64,000 nt of DNA from Notospermus geniculatus (GCA_002633025.1 NMRB01000088.1:111273-175272); one strand, 5' to 3'. Counted from the stretch's first letter, positions 1 through 10,596 are shown. Numbers and translations: made by a program. The notes: generated by a model from the letters alone, not told the origin.

Positions 1-1770
1 AGGTAAATTTCGGTCGAAAATTGCCTGTAAAATCTTTAAACGTGAGTATGACACAGTGAATTCTTGCTTGTTTATTGACAAAAATTGTATAAATTTACGG
101 TGAGAAGTTTCCGTCCCCTCCACGCAGGATTGTAGGTGTTTTCTGCCAAAACAAATATTGTATTTTGTAGAGTCATTGCGCGGTTGGGCGCGACAAAGTC
201 ACGTGCACGTTTCCATCACGGTACCGCGTGACGGCCCAGTCTGACGGTCGCGAGCCCTTTGTGAAGCCATTGTTAACCGGCGTGCCCGTGTAGCGTGTAG
301 CTCTATGTGATTCCAGCCTTAAGGGCCTATTTTTGGGCGAGAGTTCAAGTTCTCGCCTCGAGTAAAGAGAACTCAACGATAGCGAACCTGCTGGTGATAA
401 TTTTTACAAAGAATTTTAACATAGAAGAAAAAGAACGTGTTTTGATTCCTGATTTACAGTGTTGCCAGTCCATTAACCTCAGCAGCTGAATGAGTTACAT
501 TTTTCGCCTAGACTTTGACGTAATGGAAAGAGCTAGGGGCATATCAATTCACCTTCAACAAGAACAAGTGCAGAGCCTCAAAATGATTACTGATTAACTC
601 TCCGCGTAAGAATGATGGCCGACATCATGCATTTCACATGAGGATGCAGAGCCAATCAGATTGAGTATAGTAGAACTCGATATCATATGGTTCAAAGACA
701 GGAGATATATCTAGGCCATTTATCATGCGGGTTATGACGTTTTATCGCCAGGAACACCATTCTTCAATCAGTTTAATGAAATGATCCACATGGTCGTGAT
801 CAGAGCTAATAATTTATATGCCTGGTATATCGGAATATTGGATTCTGTATTGATTGCACGGCGGTGTTGCATGTCTGCTAAAAGGTTGGCAAGAGAGAAA
901 TGTAAAAATACACGAAATGACCACCTAGATTTCTGTCTGTGTGTGGGTTATACGGAAACCTTGGCTCCTTGTTTACTACATTACTAAGATGAAAGGAATT
1001 GACTGGCATTTAGAGTAGAAATACAAGTCATAAACTTGTATGCTGTGAATTTGATTCTGGGAGGAAGCAGATAGTGGGTAGAGAGAGGGAGTGAGGAAAG
1101 AGGTGAAAAAAGTACAATTTCTTTGATATCTGCAATATAGGCGAAAAAAATTCCAACAGAGTGGGATGTATCCCTTGGCCAGTCATATACGTCAGTTATC
1201 ATCCAGAAACGAAATTCAAAATGGCCGCCAAGGCAGCCATCTTGGTTGAGCAACAGGTGTAAATTATTTGGCGGTCTACCTCTACCACCTGCAGATAGAT
1301 CACAGAAATCTCAAGTAATTCCTTGTGTGGTTCTTCATCAGTTAATACATGTATCGCCTGGAAACAAAAAAGCTGACAGGATGGAAGAATGACAGGCAGA
1401 CAACACGTACGATGACAGCATCCCTCCAATCCAATGATTGGGCTGAGGAGTAAAACACCCAGTTTTCTAAAACGCTGCAAATCTCTGCAAACCACATTAC
1501 AAGTCTTCTCCACTCTCCCCTTCAACCCATTAGCTCCTCATTATGTTGATAGTCATTAGACGAACTGTCAATATGTCTTTCTCTTTTAAGCACTACATCT
1601 TGATGACATTCCTATTGACTTAGCTCAACATATCAATATTATCCATTTGGTTTTGAGATGGTGCGAGACAGATCGAGTAACATTTGCAAAGTGAGTTTAA
1701 TAGAAGGTTTTGATCATGTTGTCCTTTTTCTTAGCTTGCATAATTTTGTTTGACATCAAGGTAAATGGTA
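1..1770. other. Unassigned non-coding stretch
   Basis: No gene or clear repeat structure is seen. The only shared piece found is about 40 bp at 239-278 (minus strand), containing GGCTTCACAAAGGG, which resembles 16693-16732 on the plus strand; the resemblance is partial and could mark an old dispersed repeat. A lone GCAGCCATCTTGG word at 1231-1243 matches the core of the minisatellite that begins further on. Confidence 0.5.
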
Positions 1771-1910
1771 CAGCGGCCATCTTGGATAAGCTTCGGCCAT
1801 CTTGCTTGGTCTCAGGACAGAACTCAATGAAGAAACTAGCCTTGCACTAGTCAGCCATCTTGAATGAGCATCTGCGTGGACAGAGAATCGCAGAAAAATT
1901 TACTGTGCTG

Positions 1911-2370
1911 GCCATCTCAGATTCGGCCTACCAACAGCCATGGACTCAGTTTCAAGAAAATCAATGGGTCGGCCATCTTGAATTACCAACTGCCATATTG
2001 GATTCAGTTTCATGAAAATCAATGTGTTGGCCATCTTGGATTACCAACAGCCATATTGGATTCACTTTCATGAAAATCAACGTGTCGGCCATCTTGTATT
2101 ACTAGCAGCCATATTGGATTCAGTTTCAAGAAAAGCAATTTGTCGGCCATCTTGGATTACCAACAGTCATATTGGATTCAGTTTCATGAAAATCAATGTG
2201 TCAGCCATCTTGAATTACCAACTGCCATATTGGACAGTTTCAAGAAAATCAATGTGTCGGCCATCTTAGATTATTGGATTCACTTTCATGAAAATAATTG
2301 TGTCGGCCATCTTGGATTACTAGCAGCCATATTGGATTCAGCTACAAGAAAATCAATGTGTCATGGCCTC
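1911..2370 (+). repeat. 57-58 bp minisatellite with GCCATCTTGG core
   Basis: Units begin with GGCCATCTTG near 1971, 2029, 2087, 2144, 2202, 2259 and 2304, so the period is 57-58 bp except for a shortened last unit. Each unit reads roughly GGCCATCTTGGATTACCA, then a second CCATATTGGATT half, then TTTCATGAAAATCAATGTGT. Diverged single cores lie upstream at 1774, 1794 and 1851 and one lies downstream at 2811. GCCATCTT is the core of the YY1 zinc-finger binding motif in animals, so the array could be a cluster of YY1-like sites. That is inference from a short word. Open frames across it are a by-product of the repeat. Confidence 0.9.
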
Positions 2371-3149
2371 CCACATTGTAAGCATTAATTACAAGGCAAA
2401 ATTGAAATCATCAACATTGCTATGAAAGGTATGTCCAGGAATATTTATAAGTCTTTCTGTAATAAAGGTAGAGATTTTTATAGTTGTGGCACGCCATACA
2501 GAATTCGCAGCATGCCATTTGTTATGTTAGCGACAAGACTGTTGCTTAGTTACTCGTGCGTTAAATGGTATTATGGTCATTATATTGGAAATGTGAGTGA
2601 TATTCTTAGCTCGGTGATGTATTGTCTCATAAAGTGTGTCATGAGATGACAGGGAAGGGGATTGGACAATTATGTAGATGCCGACTTGAGCAGGTACCAG
2701 GGTTGACTTATTAACACTGCTTCAGAAGTTTGGTTTGGCCAACTCCAGGTAAAGGTAGTATTATTCCAAGTATGGTGAACTGGTAAAGTCAACTGCACAA
2801 ATCGTTGGTCGGCCATCTTGGATTACCATCAGCCACCATGATGGACTTAGTTTTGAGAAGAAAATCACCATGCCGCCTCAACATGAGCATTCTAGGGCAG
2901 TTGGCTTTGTGTTGGCTACTACAGAAGTCTCTTGGCAGTCATTTGTGTCATCGAGTCAGCAAAAGCTGTAAACAAAACCAACAATGGTGAATTGAGAGCC
3001 AACTCGCATGAGAAAACTCTCATATTGAGCAGCGGATTCGGAAGTTCTGGGTTTGAGTTCCACAGCACGAATTCATCAAGAAATGAAGAAAGTAACTCAG
3101 AATATTGACGGCAACAAAAACATTTCTACTAATACTTGTAACAGCAATT
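2371..3149. other. Unassigned non-coding stretch
   Basis: No gene is recognised. It contains one isolated minisatellite core (2811-2850). At 3045-3060 there is a GGGTTTGAGTTCC word that resembles a tRNA B box, but no A box is visible at the right distance, so a SINE is not called. Confidence 0.4.
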
Positions 3150-3273
3150 GGCCCGTATTTTAGAATGCTCCTCAACGTAGAGGAGTTCCTCAAGGCTATT
3201 GTTGTCAACAGGAGAACAATACATGTAGCTTGAGAAACTCCTTTACGTTGAGGAGCATTCTAAAATACGGGCC
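3150..3273. mobile_element. Foldback MITE, GGGCCGTATTTTAGAA family, copy 1
   Basis: The two halves are inverted copies beginning GGCCCGTATTTTAGAATG and ending with its complement. The 3-bp flanks ATT (3147-3149 and 3274-3276) are identical and read as a target duplication. Relatives are at 34397-34639, 34421-34543 and 51151-51269. It has no coding capacity. Terminal GGGCC and a 3-bp duplication would suit a PIF/Harbinger-like source, but no transposase is present to confirm it. Confidence 0.85.
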
Positions 3274-3308
3274 ATTGTGTAGGGTTTGGCTGCAACAGTA
3301 AAGCTCCT

Positions 3309-3483
3309 GTCACACTGTGGCGACTTAGACGGGCGAATCCCCGCGAACTAGAATGAAATGGTCCATGGACCATGTACATGTACATGCAGCTCTCTGTCAT
3401 GTCCAAAGGGTTGAGCACATGGTCCATGGACCATTTCATTCTAGTTCGCGAAGATTCGCCCTCCTAAGTCGCCACAGTGTGAC
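3309..3483. mobile_element. Foldback element, GTCACACTGTGGCGACTTA ends
   Basis: A long palindrome with arms of about 65 bp. The left arm starts GTCACACTGTGGCGACTTAG and the right arm ends with its complement. Further in, both arms carry ATGGTCCATGGACCAT, which is itself palindromic. The short loop contains a TACATGTACATG run. The arms are nearly identical, suggesting a fairly young insertion or conversion between arms. No clear target duplication was found and no other copy is seen in the window. Confidence 0.8.
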
Positions 3484-4321
3484 CTGGGCTTAACAACGAT
3501 GGAACTCGGGCGTAGAGACAATGACAAAGACAAGGACAACTCTTTCTTTGTAGAGCGTGTAGCATGATCTTGAACTGGTAAATGGCCAGATGATGTAGGC
3601 CTACCTTTTTTATCAAGCTCACAGCATGCATACCCAACTACAAAAGAAGCGACCACTTTCAAAGAAAGCATCATCTCCACGACTCCTCGAACAGCATTGT
3701 CAAGCCAGTCACGCGCGCTCCCTTACTTATCAAGACCCAACGCCCTTGAATAATACAACAGCCTCCTTTTACCCTCTCAGCCGAATCATGCAATCAGAGC
3801 AGCTCAAAGTAATAGACTGATTATGATTCCGCGCATCTCCAACAGTGTGGGATGATCAGAATGAGAATGCCGGGCACATGACGACGTTTAGACAGCTAGG
3901 ACAAGAGGACACCTAACCTCCGACTGGTACCAGTGAAACGACTCTGATTTGGGGATTGAGGTGGCTTTGGATTGGTCTCAGCTCTAAGTTAGACAGTGTC
4001 CTTGTCGCAGACTCAAAGGAGGAAGGTATCATGACTTCTAATGGAAAGGCAAACACTTCAGGATAGCCTGGGTGGTGCTGTTGCATCTCCGATACTGCAC
4101 ATTTGGACTTGCATCTTTGTACCGGATGTTATTCCATACCCAAGAAGGATATTGTTTTGAAATTCACATCATCTCTTCGTCTTATCACACCCTTGATTTT
4201 GGTGTAGTTACACCGTATTCGGTTTGATACTTCATGAGATATTGAACTTTGAAAAGTGGGACGTTTTTTCTGGGACACCCGATAAATATGAACCCGCCTG
4301 CAGTTCTAATTTATGTCTATC
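3484..4321. other. Unassigned non-coding stretch
   Basis: Nothing recognisable on either strand. Open frames are short and show no family signature. Confidence 0.4.
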
Positions 4322-4325
4322 TTAA

Positions 4326-4706
4326 AGCGAATGGCTCGCGGGGTTTGTTGTGGCGCCATGACAGTTGGTCATCGATATCAAGCAGCGTTTTGAGAAAAAG
4401 GCAAAAGAAGGATTTTAGTTTAATGGGAAATGCATTAGACAGTCAAACTTCGGAGGCGCATTCTGCAAAATCTGCCGCTTCAAAATCAATGGGAATAGTA
4501 CAAAATGTACATCGTGACCTACTGGATTTGAAAACGTCATTAACCCATTTTAACAAATTTTTACTGGAACCTCGTCCCCAGTGTTTACATTCGCATATTT
4601 GCACAGGTGTTGCATATGGCTGGGGCACGGCTTTGCCTGGAGGCTAGATTCACTCTCTATGGAAGGTACCACCAAAAATGTAAACAAACCCCGCGAGCCA
4701 TTCGCT
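4326..4706. mobile_element. TTAA-flanked non-autonomous DNA transposon, copy 1
   Basis: Terminal inverted repeats of about 24 bp begin AGCGAATGGCTCGCGGGG, and each end is bordered by TTAA (4322-4325 and 4707-4710). A second copy at 15067-15453 has the same ends, the same TTAA borders and a similar interior, including GGATTTTAGTTTAATGGGAA. TTAA target sites are used by the Kolobok and piggyBac superfamilies. The terminal AGCG argues against the usual CCY start of piggyBac, so Kolobok-like is slightly favoured. The long frame across it is not kept in copy 2, where an indel breaks it, so it does not look coding. Confidence 0.88.
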
Positions 4707-4799
4707 TTAAGGGCCACTAATGCTTATGCTTCGGCCCTTTTTATTGTAGGCTACATATTCTCTTTCATAATAAAGTTACATTACGTTACTTCAGGAGAA

Positions 4800-4941
4800 C
4801 CTGGTGCCGGTTGCACAAAGAATCTTAAGTCTAAGAAAAAACTAAAGTCTGAAATGGAGTCATCTGATTTGCTGAAACCTGGTCACATGATGACTTAAGT
4901 CAAACTTTAGACTTAAGATTCTTTGTGAAACTGGGCCCTGG
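4800..4941. mobile_element. Foldback element, CACAAAGAATCTTAAGTCTAA arms
   Basis: Inverted arms contain CACAAAGAATCTTAAGTCTA and its complement. The outer ends (CCTGGTGCCGGTT and the complement of CCAGGGCCCAGTT) match imperfectly. Length is about 140 bp with no coding content. The style matches other miniature elements here, but no second copy is seen. Confidence 0.75.
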
Positions 4942-5088
4942 TTAACGGTATCCGTTTTAAGTTACATATGCATAATGTTGTAAGTAGTGACCTTTTTATA
5001 CATATGCCCCGAGATGACTGTACCCAATGGTCATTAGGTTCCCGAGACCTGTTTCAACCTCCTGCTCTTGCTGATGCTCCTTCTTTCA

Positions 5089-5288
5089 TTACTGTAAAGT
5101 CGCATTTGAGAGGTCATGCTGACAGATGCTAAAATTGACCAGAAAGAGAAATAGCGTCTTTCAGATTGGCTCTAGCCTGATATCGCCTCCCACTTTAACA
5201 GGCTCCAAGCTGGACTGTCGATGAAAAAAGACAACCTGATTAAGTCTGGCACCTGCAACGTGACCTCTTAAAAGTGATTTTACGGTAA
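5089..5288. mobile_element. Diverged inverted-repeat element
   Basis: The left arm TTACTGTAAAGTCGCATTTG continuing into AGAGGTCA pairs, with mismatches, with the right arm (complement of TTACCGTAAAATCACTTTTA then AGAGGTCA). The arms are about 28 bp around a 140-bp centre. It looks like an old MITE; no target duplication is certain. Confidence 0.5.
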
Positions 5289-6014
5289 ACACATTACTCA
5301 ATAAAGAGAAACCACAACAGACCCTGTGGAATACAGCACTTTCTCATCCGTGCACCAGCTGATTACGATTACCGAATTACGCCACTCGGGTGTTACATTT
5401 TTCTAGATCGCTGCTGCTCACAGTTGTAAAGAATGTTCACTCCAAGAGGTAAATGAATGTTCCAATTTATTAGCAGAAGTAAAAATATCATTATTTGATA
5501 AGAAATACAGCAGTGACTACCTCTGGGGGAACCTTGGTCTAAATTTGGGCTATACTGATCATCTGGATAATCAAATCATGGCTTTGACTGGAAGTTCACA
5601 TCGCATCACCTAGGCAGGGTTTAGTGATTCAGACATACTTTTGGCTTCACTTAAAGGTCACGAGAGACGGATTCCCCCAAGGGGCAGGTCTTCACTTGTA
5701 AACGTCTCTGGCACGTCTACTTATCGATATGCCAATGGTTCACCATGTTAATTTCATTCACTATCAAGTAGGACGACAGTGACACGGGCTCATCATCAAC
5801 AAAGTTCAAATGTCAAAGTACTTCCTGCGTGTTTACCAAGTTTTTACATCCTAATATTTTTTTGGAGGAGGGGGGGGGGGAACGAATAATATCTTCAAAT
5901 ACGTCACATTAGAATATCTATTGATCCTGTAATTGTATACTTTAGTGCAAGCTTGGAGTTTCGACTTCATCCCCAATATAATCGGTCGGATATACTGCAG
6001 ATGTACAAGGAACA
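5289..6014. other. Unassigned non-coding stretch
   Basis: No gene or repeat is identified apart from a homopolymer G run at 5871-5880. The rest has no structure I can name. Confidence 0.4.
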
Positions 6015-6020
6015 TACACA

Positions 6021-6271
6021 AGGGAGTAAGAAATAAAAGTGGAAAATAAGAAGTGGGTTGGCGTTTTGCGCGAATTTTTCAATTTCTCAAATTGAGAGAA
6101 ATTTTTTTCCCATTTTGAGAAATATCGCCCGAAAAATCAGACAAAATATGTCATTTTAAGAAAATTTCTCAAAATGTGAAAATATTTTCTCCCAATTTGA
6201 GAAATTGAAAAATTCGTGCAAAATTCCAAAATTTCCCACTTCTTATTTTCCACTTTTATTTCTTACTCCCT
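6021..6271. mobile_element. 251-bp palindromic element with exact 6-bp target duplication
   Basis: The outer arms start AGGGAGTAAGAAATAAAAGT and the right end is the complement. Inner arms of AATTTCTCAAATTGAG type extend the palindrome across almost the whole length. The flanks TACACA at 6015-6020 and 6272-6277 are identical, supporting transposition. The element is very AT-rich and would fold into one long hairpin if transcribed. No other copy is seen in the window. Confidence 0.9.
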
Positions 6272-6323
6272 TACACAAGGATGTAGCCAGAAATTCAAAG
6301 TGTCATGTTTTGGCAAACTTTAT

Positions 6324-6408
6324 GGGTCGTATTCAAAAAGGGTGTTTAAGACTTAGACCCCTGTAACTTCGTAAAATGCAAGGTGATCACCCATTTTGAA
6401 TACGGCCC
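6324..6408. mobile_element. Small MITE, GGGTCGTATTCAAAA ends
   Basis: An 85-bp element with ends GGGTCGTATTCAAAAAGGGTG and the imperfect complement CACCCATTTTGAATACGGCCC. The termini resemble the GGGCCGTATTTTAGAA family at the first ten bases but the inner sequence differs, so it may be a sister family using the same transposase. Flanks do not show a clear duplication. Confidence 0.7.
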
Positions 6409-7474
6409 TTTTGGTTTTTAGCACAGCTGAAAGACAGCTCGGGTTCAGAGAGGAATCCATTAATTTTGCTCTGTTGCATTTCACCACGGAGCGTACTGGG
6501 ACAGCAAAAAATACAATTTTCTGTTGATTACCACAAAATAGCTTTTTTTTTCATTCCAACCATTTATCAACAAGGAAATGATGCAGAACAGAACTTAATC
6601 GAAAATCATTTCAATTTCCACTTATCAATGGAAAAACGACTTGCTTGAGAAATGCTTCAACAATGGCAAACAGCATTGGCTTCGAATGCTACAACGTATC
6701 ACCTCACACGGTCTTCCTGTACATCAATCTTAATTGGAAACGGGTAATGAGATCACGAGACTTGTGAACACGATGTCAGAGGATCGCTTGGGAGGCGTTG
6801 AACGGGCCATGAATAAACCATGAACATGTCCAAATAACTAAAACAATTTTGTTTTGCCTTGTAAATTTTTTCCCATGGGATATTGGACTGTAGTGGATAA
6901 TCTAGACATCGCTAGGGAATATACACTTGTAAGCATCCTCCTTCAGTCCTGTTGTGATGCAAGGCTTTTTTCACCCTGTACGTGGTAATGTTTCAGGTCA
7001 CAAGCTTTGGTGGTCTCGGTCGCCCACCGCTGTTGCGAATCTGAGGAACCGCAATGTAGAGCAACACACTGCGGAACAAAACAAGTGGCTGCAAGGGACT
7101 TAAAGCTTTGGGTTCTTGATGTAATGGACGGAATACAAATCCATTAACCCATCCTCTTGGTGCCGCAAAACCACTTAACCCATCCTCTGAATTCTTCCCC
7201 ACTCAGGTTCCTAGGGGCTTCTCTTATATTTCTTTAGTTTTTATCAACAAATCCATAGCAGTGTCAAAGACCCGTGAGGAAGACGGCCAATAAATGGACC
7301 AGCGGTCTAAGGAATTCTCCAGTGGTCAGCCGATTTCTTATGCCGACGGTTCAGAAAAAATAGATTGCTTTGAATAAACCGTTCTGGTTTCCATGTCAGG
7401 CCAACTGTCAAACACAAAGAAGTCGACAAATAGATATCGAAGAAACTTGACAACAGCAAACATAGAAGACATGT
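6409..7474. other. Unassigned non-coding stretch
   Basis: No recognisable gene, RNA or repeat. Short open frames on both strands lack family signatures. Confidence 0.4.
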
Positions 7475-7755
7475 TTATTGATGATCTTCACTCTGCTTGG
7501 TGTCTGTACTTCTGTGGAATGACTTTTTAGGAAATAGACACCAAGTAGAAAAATCTGTAGCAATACCAACTCAATGTCTTCATGTTCTGATCAGTACGAT
7601 TTACCACGCAATTTGTCATTAATCTTTCATATCTGGTTAAAGCTTGACACAACTGCAGCCACTGAGGAATTTTCATTTTTTACCCCACAATTTTGACATA
7701 TGTATTTCCGCAATAGCAATTTTGCAACTAACTTCTGATTCTTTGGGACTGATAC
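7475..7755. repeat. Diverged direct duplication, unit 1
   Basis: This ~280-bp block aligns in the same order with 7988-8242. Shared landmarks include TTGATGATCTTCACT, a TTGGTGT word, AATACCAA, TATCTGGTTAAAGCTTGACA, TGAGGAATTTTC and TGATTCTTTGGGACTGAT. The two units are offset by about 510 bp, with a TA-flanked element and roughly 80 bp of unique sequence between them. Neither unit keeps an open frame in common with the other, so it is a non-coding duplication or a decayed exon pair. Confidence 0.75.
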
Positions 7756-7836
7756 GTTTTGCTAACACAAGAGGCCGAAAAAAGATGTCGAACAAACAGG
7801 CACGGCAAAAAGAAGAGATTTCCAACATACTTATTA

Positions 7837-7985
7837 GGGAGGTTTAGGAATCAAACGATAAACTTAAACGTTAACGGCAACGTTATTTTTGTACCGAAAA
7901 TGCAATATAAAATGTGGTTAATGTGTAGAATGATAAATAACGTTGTCGTAAAGTTTACGTTTATCGTTTGATTTCTAAACCTCCC
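7837..7985. mobile_element. TA-flanked MITE, GGGAGGTTTA family, copy 1
   Basis: Inverted ends GGGAGGTTTAGGAATCAAAC and complement, bordered by TA (7835-7836 and 7986-7987), the duplication expected of Tc1/mariner elements. The interior shares AACGTTATTTTT, GTACCGAAAATGCAAT and GTTTATCGTTTGATTTCT with the copy at 35979-36139. About 149 bp, no coding capacity. It sits directly beside unit 2 of the diverged duplication. Confidence 0.88.
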
Positions 7986-7987
7986 TA

Positions 7988-8242
7988 TTGATGATCTTCA
8001 CTTCGTTTGGTGTACTTTTAAAGAAATGGGCCACAGCAGACGAATCCATAGAAATACCAATACAATATCTATATTTTGATCATGAGTATAAAATACAATT
8101 TGCCATAAATGTTCCGTATCTGGTAAAGCTCGACAGAGCTACATATACAGCCCCTGAGCAATTTTCGATTTTTTTTGACCGCCGATTTTGATATATCGCT
8201 GCGACAGCATCATCGCAACAACTCTTGATTCTTTTGGGTTGA
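7988..8242. repeat. Diverged direct duplication, unit 2
   Basis: Partner of the block at 7475-7755, with shared word order from GATGATCTTCACTTCG to CTTGATTCTTTTGGGTTGAT. A minus-strand open frame covers part of it, but that frame starts at TTG and is not preserved in the partner unit. Confidence 0.75.
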
Positions 8243-8636
8243 TTGGTCCAATTAAGATTAATGGTGCTCAGTGACTGAGTGAACCATGGGAACATTTTCC
8301 TTAGATGTTCATTTATCAATTTAATTGCTGAAGCCTGGACCCCAACTCCGCCACCAGATACAAGCGTCTGTTGACTTAAAATGAAACAAACGCTACAAAT
8401 CAAGATCACTTGGGAGCTGTACTGTAAGCCATTGCTGATTTTTGACAACTTTAGTGGTTAATGTGTTTGCTTCCTCCATCAGAGGCGCCCTATAAAGCAC
8501 GAGTGTATGCATTAGGTGACTCTTTTTCTCCCTCCCCACCTTAATAAGACTGGTCTCCTGTCCGACCTATATATAGCCAGTGGTAACAGCGAGGCCGGAT
8601 GACTGATACCATGTCGAAACAAAAATGGCCGCCATA
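8243..8636. other. Unassigned stretch with TATA-like words
   Basis: No gene is called. TATATATAG at 8570-8578 and TATAAAG at 8491-8497 resemble TATA boxes, but no transcript start, first exon or downstream gene is visible, so a promoter is not supported. Confidence 0.3.
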
Positions 8637-8815
8637 CCTTCATCACTTGAGAAGTTCAACGTGCTATTATAGCATGACCAACCCTTCATCAGGTAAGGTA
8701 ACATGCTTCAACTCATTCTTGGTACCAACACTCAGTCTCAATACCTAATTTTTGGTAACTTAGATCATTCAAATACATGTAGATAGATTTGAACAGTCTT
8801 ATCGAGCATGCATAT
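8637..8815 (+). repeat. Dispersed repeat, copy 1 (partner 33913-34080)
   Basis: This block aligns in the same orientation with 33913-34080. Shared words in order are TTCATCACTTGAGAA, ACCCTTCATC, GGTAA, CTTCAACTCATTCTT, CCTAAT, AACT, AGATCATTCAAATACAT and GAACAGTCTT. The similarity includes small gaps and looks old. No terminal structure or coding frame was found, so the class of repeat is unknown. Confidence 0.7.
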
Positions 8816-9090
8816 ACGACGTTGCCAAAAGGTCAAAGGTTTCGTCGGCCGTCGCGAGATACAAAACCTAACGCATACTGTTGGGCTTTAACACTTGCAT
8901 CACTTCCCAGCATCCTAAACCATCCACACAATATACTGGGCCGCCTTTATTTGGTACATGCATAAAGTAATCCTTCAAAGTGAAGAAAACAGATCGCCTT
9001 GCCGTGTCCTATGAAGAACCCATTTGCCACAGAAGAGTAAATCAAAGATAGCCTGATTTGCATTTGCCGTAAATTTGTTGCATTAATGTG

Positions 9091-9133
9091 TGTTCCCAAT
9101 CATTTGGGAAGTGTTCCCAATCATTTGGGAAGT
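9091..9133. repeat. Two-copy 21-bp direct repeat, each palindromic
   Basis: TGTTCCCAATCATTTGGGAA occurs twice back to back. Each unit is itself an inverted repeat (TTCCCAA and TTGGGAA around a 4-base spacer), so the tract can pair within or between units. Confidence 0.8.
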
Positions 9134-9270
9134 GCTATGCCATTCAGATTCTCACTTCACCAATTTGGATGTTGACCAACATCAAGATTTGGCAATACAG
9201 CCTTAAAACAATTGTACAGTTTTACTGACGACCATCCTTTTGATTTTCAATGGTAGCTGACTGTCAATCT

Positions 9271-9380
9271 GCAACCTCGTCCCCAGGGGTTTTGTTCGCT
9301 CAGACAACAACCTCGGACCACTCGCTAGCGTCAACTCAGAGCCCAGGAGCGCATGCACGAACCCCTGGGTACGAGGTTGG
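9271..9380. mobile_element. 110-bp MITE with exact 8-bp target duplication (hAT-like)
   Basis: Inverted ends CAACCTCGTCCCCAGGGG and the complement of CCAACCTCGTACCCAGGGG. The flanking 8-mers TCAATCTG at 9263-9270 and 9381-9388 are identical. An 8-bp duplication is the usual hAT-superfamily signature, and the CCAGGGG plus ACGAGGT style of ends is common in marine invertebrate repeats. It contains no open frame. Confidence 0.88.
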
Positions 9381-9388
9381 TCAATCTG

Positions 9389-10142
9389 ATGCAGGGCCAA
9401 ACAGAGCTGACTGCCAGAAAAACCAGACCAAATGTCACCCGCCCCAGAGGCGAATGCACCGCAAGCCCTCCCCGTCCTGCTAAAGTATGAGTTTTAACCC
9501 TTATTTTGGAGTGTTTTAGAGTCGGTACCGACCGCTTCCTTATAATTCATTGTAGTAGTTGCAGCCGGGCTTATCCAATTCCCTGGATCCACCTCTACAT
9601 GCAGCCAGGTCAGAATCCACCCATCAAATACCTTATCTATTACCTCTAACTATGGGCATATAAATCCACCTCATCGACTATCCCCATACTGCTGGATGCG
9701 GAATGGCCGTAATATTATATTCATGGCGCCGAAATCACTAAAACCAGCAACCATAGCACACTAATAGAGGTAGAATGGCCATTACGATCATGAAACTGAA
9801 AGTATCTGAGACAGATGACAACCACCCAGCCTACTAAGTGACCATTCATTATACTAACTCATCAGGTTATGATCATGATACGTGATACTGGTCTAGTTAG
9901 TATAATCGGTAAACCACAAAATGACCGGTTCGAGGCAGTTTGTCCTGCCTACATACTAGTATATATTGATCTATATTTCAAATGTCAACCTGTTGACGGC
10001 TTATTCTCAGTGGTCTAGTTTATTACAATGTGGTTGCATGAGATAACTACAGCAAACTGCTCAGGAAAGGAAGTAGAACTCTCGATTTCTCCTCCACTAA
10101 GACAAGCATCTGCCTCAGAAAATACCCTGACGGTAAAGAGGT
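9389..10142. other. Unassigned non-coding stretch
   Basis: No gene is found. A weak inverted repeat pairs TTATACTAACT near 9848 with AGTTAGTATAA near 9895; it is too short to call an element. Confidence 0.4.
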
Positions 10143-10270
10143 GGGGTGGCCGCATAGAAACTCTGCTAGCGCTAGCGGAGCCCATCTGCCGATAGTGCTG
10201 TACATTTTTCCATGAATTTTAACACCAATAGGCTGTCGAAGCACTAGCGGAGTTTCTATGCGGCTACCCC
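10143..10270. mobile_element. Foldback element, GGGGTGGCCGCATAGAAAC ends
   Basis: The left arm GGGGTGGCCGCATAGAAACT then CTGCTAGCGCT pairs with the right arm ending CTATGCGGCTACCCC, with one or two mismatches over about 30 bp. The 65-bp centre holds another GCGCTAGC palindrome. A single copy in the window with no clear target duplication. Confidence 0.7.
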
Positions 10271-10288
10271 TGGTCTCTGCTTTTCAAT

Positions 10289-10596
10289 GGAAACCCTAGC
10301 CCACTGCCTCAATAGGTGTCATTAGTGGTTAAAACTATTGAAATGAAATTGACATCCCGGTCCTGATCAATTTCCCACACAAAAGGCGTCAATGGGGACC
10401 CTAGCTACGATAGAGGGCAGCACACCGAAACCAGGTCGTATGGCCGCCTTTTGTGTGGGAAATTGATAAGGACCGGGATGTCAGTTTCATTTCAATAGTT
10501 TTAACCACTAGTGACACCTATTGAGTGAGTGAGCTACGGTCCCCATTGTATATGACCTGGTTTCGGTGTGCTGCCCTCTATCGTACTAGGATCCCC
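10289..10596. mobile_element. AT-flanked GGGGACCCTAGC element, copy A (host of a nested copy)
   Basis: The outer copy is split in two by an insertion. The left half runs to 10392 and ends in CACACAAAAGGCGT; the right half resumes at 10545 with TATATGACCTGG. Compared with the uninterrupted copy at 48697-48852, the halves join seamlessly apart from the duplicated AT. AT borders at 10287-10288 and 10597-10598 act as the 2-bp flank. It is non-coding. Other copies are at 14193-14508, 14243-14398, 42668-42822 and 48697-48852. Confidence 0.85.
10394..10544. mobile_element. AT-flanked GGGGACCCTAGC element, copy B nested inside copy A
   Basis: A full ~150-bp copy in the opposite orientation to its host, with ends GGGGACCCTAGCTACG and the complement of GGGGACCGTAGCTC. 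It is bordered by AT at 10392-10393 and 10545-10546. It sits in the centre of copy A at the CAATGG word. Members share GAGGGCAGCACACCGAAAC, GTGTGGGAAATTGATCAGGA and CACTAGTGACACCTATTG. Confidence 0.88.

Noticed and set aside
4249-4647. 132-codon frame over the first TTAA-flanked element
   Set aside because: Extends across the element border, and the second copy at 15.1 kb has indels that break it, so selection for a protein is unlikely.
8080-8448. Minus-strand open frame with a hydrophobic start, looking like a secreted peptide
   Set aside because: It begins at TTG, not ATG, half of it lies in a diverged duplication whose other unit does not keep the frame, and no family is recognised.
8560-8600. 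TATA-box promoter
   Set aside because: Only the AT-rich word is present; there is no identifiable transcript or gene to drive.
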